Source: an uncultured Methylococcaceae bacterium (GTDB lineage Bacteria; Pseudomonadota; Gammaproteobacteria; Methylococcales; Methylococcaceae). From it: DNA of 6,614 nucleotides. Made by a program: the position numbers and the translations under genes. Location of the stretch: the NCBI GenBank assembly GCA_903910005.1, contig CAIVXW010000007.1:1-6614 (forward strand), written 5' to 3'. The notes below the pieces were generated by a model. The model searched no databases. It was not told where the DNA came from and saw nothing but the letters and a program-made list of their open reading frames with translations. Positions 1 to 5,454 of the stretch are shown one piece after another. Position 1 is the stretch's first letter, and the number at the start of each line of letters is the position of its first letter.

Positions 1-782
1 CCGTCGGCCAATACCCGCAGTAACCGGGTTTGCAAATCAGCCGACATGTCGCCGATTTCATCGAGAAACAGGGTACCCCCATCGGCTTGTTCAAAGCGCC
101 CGGAACGGCGAGCCTGGGCACCGGTAAAGGCACCGCGTTCGTGGCCGAACAGTTCGGATTCCAGCAGGTCCCGGGGAATGGCCGCCATGTTGAGCGCGAT
201 GAACGGCTTGTCGGCACGGGGGCTATGGCGATGGAGGGCACGGGCGACCAGTTCCTTGCCGGTACCGGATTCACCGTTGATGAGTACCGTGATATGGGAA
301 CGGGCCAGGCGGGCAATGGCCCGGAAAACCTCCTGCATGCTGGGAGCCTCGCCGATGATCTCCGGTGTCCGGGTGGTGACCACCGGCGGTGGGGAATCCC
401 CCCGGGGACCTTGATTCTGGGCGCAGGCCCGTCGTACCAGGTCAACGGCTTCGTCGACGTCGAACGGTTTGGGCAGGTATTCAAAGGCTCCCCCATGAAA
501 GGCCGACACGGCACTTTCCAGGTCAGAATGGGCGGTCATGATGATGACCGGCAACTGGGGATGGCGGAGCTGTAATTGCTTGAGCAATTCCAGCCCGTCC
601 ATACCCGGCATGCGAATGTCGGTGACGATGGCATCCGGTTTGGCCAGTTCCAGGGCACCCAGCAGATTGTCGGCATTGGCAAAACAGCGGGTACTGATGG
701 CGGCCTTTTGCAAGGCCTTTTCCAGTACCCAGCGTATTGAACGGTCGTCGTCCACGACCCAGACCTGGGCTGTATCAGTCAT
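1..782 (-). CDS. ntrC: Nitrogen regulation response regulator NtrC (5' part, runs off window)
   Basis: NtrC (GlnG/NR(I)) is the cytoplasmic sigma-54-dependent activator that, once phosphorylated by NtrB under nitrogen limitation, turns on nitrogen-assimilation promoters. The first 260 residues are visible. A receiver domain covers about residues 5-120, with acidic pocket D11/D12, phosphoacceptor D55 (in TDIRMPGMDG), T83 and K105. The AAA+ sigma-54 interaction domain begins near residue 142: Walker A GESGTGKE (170-177), the sigma-54-contacting GAFTGA loop (217-222) and Walker B GGTLFLDEIGDM (235-246). The sequence stops in RLLRVLAD, so the rest of the AAA+ domain and the Fis-type HTH lie outside. 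The ATG at 782-780 overlaps the ntrB stop by 8 bp and has a good Shine-Dalgarno inside ntrB, implying translational coupling. No defects are seen. Family assignment is very secure; NtrC rather than another NtrC-type regulator rests on the NtrB neighbour and on D55/T83/K105, each one residue off the E. coli numbering. Confidence 0.97.
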   Translation of the reverse strand, partial: MTDTAQVWVVDDDRSIRWVLEKALQKAAISTRCFANADNLLGALELAKPDAIVTDIRMPGMDGLELLKQLQLRHPQLPVIIMTAHSDLESAVSAFHGGAFEYLPKPFDVDEAVDLVRRACAQNQGPRGDSPPPVVTTRTPEIIGEAPSMQEVFRAIARLARSHITVLINGESGTGKELVARALHRHSPRADKPFIALNMAAIPRDLLESELFGHERGAFTGAQARRSGRFEQADGGTLFLDEIGDMSADLQTRLLRVLAD

Positions 783-1848
783 GCTCCGTCTCCAAGGGCA
801 AGAAAATTGAGAATACGGTATTGCCGGGTACGCTGGTGCATTCCACCAGCCCGCCGTGCTGATTGATGAGTGACTGGGCGATTGAAAGCCCCAGGCCGGT
901 TCCGTCGGCCCGACCGGTCACCATCGGGTAAAAAATCTGGCCCAGCAACTCGGGTTTGATGCCGGGACCGTTGTCGATGACCTCAATTTTGGCGGCCATG
1001 CGGTTGCGTCTTGCGCCAATGGTAACCTGCCGGTGGATGCGGGTTCTGAGCATGATGTGTCCCTTTTGGCCGACCGCCTGGGCTGCATTGCGCACGATGT
1101 TCAGAATGGCCTGAATGAGTTGGTCACTGTCGCCGTCAATCAGCGGAATGCTGGGGTCATAATCACGTTCAATCACCACCCCGGACGGGGCTTCAACCTG
1201 CACCAGTTGCCTGACCCGTTCCAGCACCCGGTGAATGTTCAGGGGGTTTTTGCGGGGCGGTTTGCTGGGAGCCAGCATGCGATCCACCAGGGACTGCAAC
1301 CGGTCTGATTCCTCCATGATGATTTTGGTGTATTCCCGCAATTCCTCCTCTGCCAGTTCACGATGCAGCAACTGGGCGGCTCCGCGCAGACCGCCCAGCG
1401 GGTTTTTGATTTCATGGGCCAGCCCCCGCAACAACATGCGGGCGGCATTGTGCTGGGCCAGTAGTTGTTCTTCCATCGAGATGCGGAGATGCCGATCCAG
1501 TTGCTCGATTTCAACCACCACGCCCACAGGCCATTCACGTTCGAGTACCGGTGTGATCGTGACATTGACGGTCATCGGGTGCGACGACTGGCTCAGTGAC
1601 AAATTGCGCCGAATCAGGGACAGATTGTGGCGCAGCGACTGGAGTAAATCCTTTTCCATGTCATGTTCCTGCAGAAAAAACAGGTCACCCGCCCGGCTTC
1701 CCATGACCTGGCGGGCACTGACCGACAGCAGCATTTCCCCTGCCATGTTGATGTATTCCAGCCTGCAATCCGGATTGAACAGCAACACCGCATTGGTCAG
1801 ATGGTCCAGAATGCGCTGGTAAGTTGGGGAGGTGTCAGAGTCGCTCAT
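775..1848 (-). CDS. ntrB: Nitrogen regulation sensor histidine kinase/phosphatase NtrB
   Basis: NtrB (GlnL/NR(II)) is the soluble kinase/phosphatase that sets NtrC phosphorylation, with its activity switched by PII (GlnB). The 357 residues (E. coli protein about 349) show a PAS domain at about 8-115 starting YQRILDHLTNAVLLF. The HisKA domain carries the phosphorylated His145 in RGLAHEIKNPLGG. The HATPase domain has N-box residues N250/N254 (ILNIVRNAAQA), the DNGPGI box (292-297) and the glycine-rich GTGLGLSIAQ (316-325). There is no membrane segment, as expected for NtrB. The ATG at 1848 gives the usual N-terminus but has no recognisable Shine-Dalgarno. The preceding base triplets instead belong to an 18-codon ORF ending in an ATGA overlap. 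The 3' end overlaps ntrC by 8 bp. Upstream lies hflD rather than glnA, the enteric neighbour. Expression is probably autoregulated through the NtrC operator at 1923-1939 (inference). Confidence 0.96.
   Translation of the reverse strand: MSDSDTSPTYQRILDHLTNAVLLFNPDCRLEYINMAGEMLLSVSARQVMGSRAGDLFFLQEHDMEKDLLQSLRHNLSLIRRNLSLSQSSHPMTVNVTITPVLEREWPVGVVVEIEQLDRHLRISMEEQLLAQHNAARMLLRGLAHEIKNPLGGLRGAAQLLHRELAEEELREYTKIIMEESDRLQSLVDRMLAPSKPPRKNPLNIHRVLERVRQLVQVEAPSGVVIERDYDPSIPLIDGDSDQLIQAILNIVRNAAQAVGQKGHIMLRTRIHRQVTIGARRNRMAAKIEVIDNGPGIKPELLGQIFYPMVTGRADGTGLGLSIAQSLINQHGGLVECTSVPGNTVFSIFLPLETEHD
790..795 (-). promoter_or_regulatory. Ribosome binding site of ntrC inside ntrB
   Basis: The minus strand reads TTGGAG followed by 7 nt and then the ntrC ATG (782-780); a second GGAG lies one base from the ATG. 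It is the best Shine-Dalgarno among the genes here. It supports the ATG that overlaps the ntrB stop as the true ntrC start, and lets NtrC be made from the ntrB transcript in coupled fashion. Confidence 0.7.
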
Positions 1849-1901
1849 GGTGACAAGGCAAAAGCAACATCAAGGCCAATACGGCTGACAGATGAAATCA
1901 T
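1845..1901 (-). other. Possible 18-codon upstream ORF overlapping the ntrB start
   Basis: The minus strand from ATG at 1901-1899 encodes MISSVSRIGLDVAFALSP. It ends with TGA at 1847-1845, so stop and ntrB start share ATGA. It has no Shine-Dalgarno (CAACCACC precedes the ATG), but it begins about 21 nt after the start site expected from the -10 box at 1929-1934. ntrB also lacks a Shine-Dalgarno, so termination-reinitiation coupling is conceivable. Seen: the frame and the overlap. Inferred: any translation or role. A frame of 18 codons can easily arise by chance. Confidence 0.25.
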
Positions 1902-1922
1902 GGTGGTTGAACGCGGGATGGA

Positions 1923-1939
1923 TGCACCATTCTAGCGCA
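1923..1939 (-). promoter_or_regulatory. NtrC operator upstream of ntrB
   Basis: The minus strand reads TGCGCTAGAATGGTGCA, which matches the enteric NtrC consensus TGCACCAAAATGGTGCA at 14 of 17 positions, with one half-site (GGTGCA) perfect. It lies 74 bp before the ntrB start codon and encloses a TAGAAT -10-like hexamer. In E. coli the glnL (ntrB) promoter is repressed by NtrC bound over its start region, so this site most likely gives negative autoregulation of ntrBC. The match is read directly; binding is inferred. Confidence 0.65.
1929..1934 (-). promoter_or_regulatory. Candidate sigma-70 -10 box for ntrBC
   Basis: TAGAAT (5/6 to TATAAT) lies on the minus strand in the middle of the NtrC operator. 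No good -35 hexamer occurs 16-18 bp upstream and there is no extended -10 TG, so any promoter is intrinsically weak. It would start transcription near 1922, giving a leader of about 75 nt. Confidence 0.4.
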
Positions 1940-1951
1940 TATACGTGGCCA
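1937..1951 (-). promoter_or_regulatory. Weak sigma-54 -24/-12-like element
   Basis: The minus strand reads TGGCCACGTATATGC, which has the GG and GC dinucleotides at the 10 bp spacing required of sigma-54 promoters (consensus TGGCACG-N4-TTGCA). The bases between fit poorly: CAC in place of ACG, and ATGC in place of TTGC. It overlaps the NtrC operator by three bases. It could make ntrBC NtrC-activated, or be chance. Confidence 0.2.
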
Positions 1952-2061
1952 GAAGACAGCGGCAGCGAACCTGACGAACCATTTTGATCCCTCTACTGAT
2001 CTGAACAGCAGCACATCCGGGGCGTTGCTGCCCGTCCGTGGAGCGATGGGTTATGGTCACC

Positions 2062-2092
2062 CCGCCCAGGTTACCGCTCTGCACCAGGGCGG
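2062..2092 (-). repeat. Inverted repeat just after hflD stop
   Basis: Arms CCGCCC-A-GGT (2062-2071) and ACC-A-GGGCGG (2083-2092) pair as 6 bp, one A-A mismatch (T-T on the minus-strand transcript) and 3 bp around an 11 nt loop. The hairpin begins one base after the hflD TGA on the minus strand. No T-run follows it, so it is not a classical intrinsic terminator. It could protect the 3' end of the upstream mRNA or attenuate readthrough into ntrB. Confidence 0.4.
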
Positions 2093-2093
2093 T

Positions 2094-2708
2094 TCAATCG
2101 CGGGTCAAATCCAGCAATACCTGCGCCTCGCGGGTCAGGCGTCTGCGTGCCAGTAACAGGCCAAAACGGGGTCCACCGCATTGCCGCCAGAGTACTGTGG
2201 AACGCAGGGCCGCCAGCAGCAGGGCTCGTATGGTCTGGGCATGATCCTGCCGCGCCAGATACCGCCGTTCTCCCTCCACCACAACCTGCGGCGAATAGGG
2301 GCTGACACCGTCCTGATAGGTTTCAGCCAACAGGGCAATGACCGCTGGATCCAGGCTGCTGGATTGTTCGGCCTGCCGGTAGGCGCGCTCTACACCACTG
2401 CGGATTTTGCGGGTTCGTTCCTCGTGGGTGGCCAGGGTACTGCCATGAAACAGCATGATGCCAAAATAGCGGGCCAGTTCGCGGTTTCCGCCCAGCGTCG
2501 GTACCAACTGGTATCCGGTACGCAGATAGCGCAGATCACCGTAAATGTCCTCAACATTTTCTGCATCCATCTTGAGGACGCTCTCGATGCAGGTCAGCAG
2601 GTCGTCGGGATCTGCCTGGCCGGTTCGGGCAATTTGCTGCACCAGGTAAAGAGCCTGTAATGTGCCGGCCATGGCGATGGTCTGGTTACGGGTGGTTTTA
2701 TTGTTCAT
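2094..2708 (-). CDS. hflD: High frequency lysogenization protein HflD homolog (DUF489)
   Basis: HflD is a small mostly helical protein, peripheral to the inner membrane in E. coli. There it was found because it binds phage lambda CII and affects the lysis-lysogeny choice; its normal cellular role is not well settled. The 204 residues (E. coli 213) align along the family: N-terminal QTIAMAGTLQALYLVQQIARTG (9-30), central DPAVIALLAETYQDGVSPYSP (120-140), and C-terminal RALLLAALRSTVLWRQCGG (161-179) with LLLARRRLTREAQVLL (184-199). The frame stays open upstream to 2903, but that part overlaps the DabA-like gene and resembles nothing. The ATG at 2708 places the conserved QTIAxAG at the usual distance from the N-terminus. 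No clear Shine-Dalgarno is present. In E. coli hflD follows mnmA and precedes purB; here it follows a DabA-like gene by 58 bp and probably shares its transcript. Confidence 0.93.
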   Translation of the reverse strand: MNNKTTRNQTIAMAGTLQALYLVQQIARTGQADPDDLLTCIESVLKMDAENVEDIYGDLRYLRTGYQLVPTLGGNRELARYFGIMLFHGSTLATHEERTRKIRSGVERAYRQAEQSSSLDPAVIALLAETYQDGVSPYSPQVVVEGERRYLARQDHAQTIRALLLAALRSTVLWRQCGGPRFGLLLARRRLTREAQVLLDLTRD

Positions 2709-2766
2709 GACACACTGTGGAATTTCGGGTTGCGGGAATGGTAACGTGAATTCGGGACGGTCGGGT

Positions 2767-5433
2767 TCAGTCAGCCAATTGGGGGGCTTCTGCCAGTGCC
2801 CTGGCCGTGTCCCGCCAGGGTTCGAAGCCGACACCGGGGCGGTAAAGGGCTGTGTCGCCGCTGTCAGGATCAAGGCTGACCAGTTGCATCCAGGCATTGC
2901 CAACCAGTTCGGCCAGGGGCGGCTGACGGGCCAGTATGCCGGTCAGTGTGTCCGGCGTGTGTTCAACCACCATCAGCAAACGCATGGGTTCGTGGATTTC
3001 AGTTTGCGTGGCTGAAAAATGGCAGGTCAGGTTGAGGGTGACCAGTACCGGGCCAACCGTCCCCAGCATCCCTTCCAGGCGGGCACCTGCTTCGTCCCGG
3101 CTGGCATCATAGGACATCAGAAATAGCCGCCGGTCGAGTAACAATCCCTGGCTGATACGGCGTCGACCAATAATGATGGCGGCATGGGTGGCGTGGCGGC
3201 GTTCCGGCTCACGCCGCCTGATATGACGCAGAACCTGCCCGGGGCTTAATTGGTGTGGAGCCTTGACGTAACCACGGCAGCGTTCATGGGCGACACGCAC
3301 GGTTGCCTGCTTCAGGTCGTTGTTGAGCAGGTTGAACCAGGGGCGGAATCGGGACGGCAGGGTGTCGGATGCGTGCCAGCGAATGGTTTCGGTGCGGGTA
3401 TCGTGTTCAGCCGCCACAAACCAGGTGTCGTCCGGGATGGACAGCCCCCGCTGGCTCAGGATGCACCGGACTTCGCTGCGATTGGCCATGGCAGCGTACA
3501 TCCGGGCATTCAACCCGCCGTGGCGTCCCTTGCAGGCACCACAGTTTTCGCTGCCGGAACCGTGTCCCATCAGTATTACCAGACTTCCGAATCCGTCGGT
3601 CAGTCCGGTGTCAAACAGAAGCTTTTGCACCTGGTCAGCCTGCCCGGCGTCGGTGCAATGATGATCGGGCCGGGTCGGCGGTGACGCTGGCACTGCACGC
3701 CCCCTGAGGAACATGGCCAGATGATGCAGGATGGCTCCTGCGGGCGATTGCGGACGGGGGATGTCCTCATCCAGGTTGTCCCCCCTCATGGCAATGTCAA
3801 ACAACCCGGCGGCACCCAGCGTTTCAATCGCCGGATTGATTGCCTCCAGATGGCGACGCAGACTTTCCTCGCATTCATCCATGCAGCAAATGATCTGGGC
3901 GGCCGGACGGCCGTCACGGCTAGGCCAGCGTTCCCGGTTACGGGCCAGGGCATTGAGCAACGCATCCCGGTAACATTGCTCGAATGCGCCAAGCCATACG
4001 CCGCCCCGGATATCCGGAGTCAGGCTGTCGAGGGTATCCAGCAAGTCCACGGCGGTACCCGGAGCCAGCGACTCCACCTCACCTGCGGTCAGACCCAGGT
4101 GCTGAGTGAGGCGGAACAAACGCCAGCCATCGCGGTGGGATGAATACCTGCCCGCCTGCTCTGCCGCCTTGCCGTGCAGCCAGGCATCAATCAGGTGGGC
4201 CAGGGTCACCCAGTCGCAACCGCCCTCCTGCCGCGCACGATGGGCCAGACTCTCGGGAAGCACCTGCCGATGCAGGGTATGGCGCACCAGAAACTCGGCC
4301 CGGTTGTGGTCAAGGTAAGCACGCAAGGCGGGGAGAGCCGGGGCAATCGGCCAGATGTCCGTACACAGGCGTGTGAATGCCTGACGGTCGAGCAGCAGGC
4401 GAATGGCCAGAAAGTCCATCAGGGTAGCGGGCATTAGTGGATCGGCCGACTGATCCGGCTGCCAGCCAGCCCAACCCGGCAATTCAAGGGTGAGGTGTTG
4501 CAGATAGGCTGCCCACTGGCCGACTGGCAGCCCCAGCCGGAGCAACTCCTGGTGTACGGTTTCGGCAGGATCCAGGGCGGCAGGGTCTTCGCACCCGTCG
4601 GGGTGGAGTCCCTCGCCCGCATTGAACCAGGCCGCTACACCTTCACCCGGATGAGCGGCGGCAAGGCAGGCGAATTGATGGCGCACGGTATCCAGTATGT
4701 CCTGGCCGGTGAGGGTTTGCAGCAGGGTTCTCAGGGTATGCCGGGTTCCCAGTGACTGCCAGAGATCCTCCAGCAGACGTCCGGCTTGATCCAGCAGGTG
4801 GGTATGACGGTCTCCGTCCGGATCACACGGGTACTCGACCATATCTGGCGACGGGTGTTCGATCCGGAGGCTGGCCAGACAGGCCTGCCACAAGGCACCG
4901 ATATCCTGCGACGGGTCAACGGCACGGTCGTCACTGGCCTGCTGTTTGGTCACCGTCATGAAGCGATGGCGGGCCTGGGTCGGGACATCCGGCTGAAATT
5001 GTTCCAGAACTGCCCCGGCTTCGATCAGCCAGGTCAGTTGCGGGGCGGATAACGGCTCCAGACCGTGAACCAGGGCAAGGGTGAAAATATCGCCGCGCCG
5101 GAGAGGCTGCCGGTCAATTTCGAGCAGAATCTCGTCTGCCCGCAAGGTCGGGTACTGTGCATACCCGGCCCGCAGGTCATCCGCCAGAATCCTGCCAGCC
5201 TGAAAAAACTGCCGGAACCGTTGATCCGGCAGATAGACCCGGCTGCCGGTCAGGGCTTCATGGCGGGACAAGGCCTCGCCAAACGGCCGCTGCCAGTAAC
5301 CGTGACGGCTATTGGGGGGAATGAAGGACGGGAGGGGAACCTGGCCGGGCAGCTCCTCTGCCAGTTGAGCGATGATCGCCCGGATCAGGCCCGGTGCGTC
5401 GGCGTCGGGCCCGGATGGCGTGGTGGCAGGCAT
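2767..5433 (-). CDS. dabA: DabA-like protein (PF10070/DUF2309), divergent compact variant
   Basis: DabA is the cytoplasmic zinc, beta-carbonic-anhydrase-like subunit that with membrane protein DabB accumulates bicarbonate. This 888-residue protein shows family landmarks: FIPPNSRHGYWQRPFGEAL (37-55), RFRQFFQAGRILADDL (72-87), GGVWLGAFEQCYRDALL (477-493), AQIICCMDECEESLRRHLE (512-530), VILMGHGS (619-626), CGACKGRHGGLNAR (631-644), LSIPDDTWFVAAEH (664-677) and HEPMRLLMVVE (814-824). Predicted zinc ligands C517, D519, H624 and C631 are kept. Oddities: the Arg after C-x-D-x is Cys521; His-to-Cys spacing is 7 residues against about 15 in typical DabA, with the NNPH stretch missing; and about 35-40 residues usually preceding the HEPLRL-like motif are absent. 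The ATG at 5433 lies 21 bp after hemH, in the same frame as the hemH stop, with only a weak GGA upstream. No dabB is in the window. Family membership is secure; bicarbonate transport is uncertain. Confidence 0.85.
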   Translation of the reverse strand: MPATTPSGPDADAPGLIRAIIAQLAEELPGQVPLPSFIPPNSRHGYWQRPFGEALSRHEALTGSRVYLPDQRFRQFFQAGRILADDLRAGYAQYPTLRADEILLEIDRQPLRRGDIFTLALVHGLEPLSAPQLTWLIEAGAVLEQFQPDVPTQARHRFMTVTKQQASDDRAVDPSQDIGALWQACLASLRIEHPSPDMVEYPCDPDGDRHTHLLDQAGRLLEDLWQSLGTRHTLRTLLQTLTGQDILDTVRHQFACLAAAHPGEGVAAWFNAGEGLHPDGCEDPAALDPAETVHQELLRLGLPVGQWAAYLQHLTLELPGWAGWQPDQSADPLMPATLMDFLAIRLLLDRQAFTRLCTDIWPIAPALPALRAYLDHNRAEFLVRHTLHRQVLPESLAHRARQEGGCDWVTLAHLIDAWLHGKAAEQAGRYSSHRDGWRLFRLTQHLGLTAGEVESLAPGTAVDLLDTLDSLTPDIRGGVWLGAFEQCYRDALLNALARNRERWPSRDGRPAAQIICCMDECEESLRRHLEAINPAIETLGAAGLFDIAMRGDNLDEDIPRPQSPAGAILHHLAMFLRGRAVPASPPTRPDHHCTDAGQADQVQKLLFDTGLTDGFGSLVILMGHGSGSENCGACKGRHGGLNARMYAAMANRSEVRCILSQRGLSIPDDTWFVAAEHDTRTETIRWHASDTLPSRFRPWFNLLNNDLKQATVRVAHERCRGYVKAPHQLSPGQVLRHIRRREPERRHATHAAIIIGRRRISQGLLLDRRLFLMSYDASRDEAGARLEGMLGTVGPVLVTLNLTCHFSATQTEIHEPMRLLMVVEHTPDTLTGILARQPPLAELVGNAWMQLVSLDPDSGDTALYRPGVGFEPWRDTARALAEAPQLAD

Positions 5434-5454
5434 CGCGGCCAGGTATCCGTTCGC

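Noticed and set aside
1199..1204. TGCACC half-site inside ntrB (others near 836, 2636 and 3653)
   Set aside because: There is no matching second arm at the right spacing and the sites are inside coding sequence; single half-sites are expected by chance at this base composition.
2062..2092. Intrinsic terminator after hflD
   Set aside because: The stem is present, but the bases following it on the minus strand (GGTGACCATAACC) contain no T-run, so it is listed only as an inverted repeat.
2094..2708. Evidence of a phage or prophage because of HflD's link to lambda lysogeny
   Set aside because: HflD is a chromosomal housekeeping protein of gammaproteobacteria; no integrase, attachment site or phage gene is present.
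2709..2903. N-terminal extension of HflD by 65 residues
   Set aside because: The extension overlaps the 3' end of the DabA-like gene in another frame and resembles no HflD N-terminus; the ATG at 2708 gives the family length.
5434..5454. HemH-DabA fusion by stop-codon readthrough
   Set aside because: The two frames are in phase with only TGA plus 21 bp between them, but both proteins have complete ends and nothing visible, such as a selenocysteine or readthrough signal, supports a fusion.
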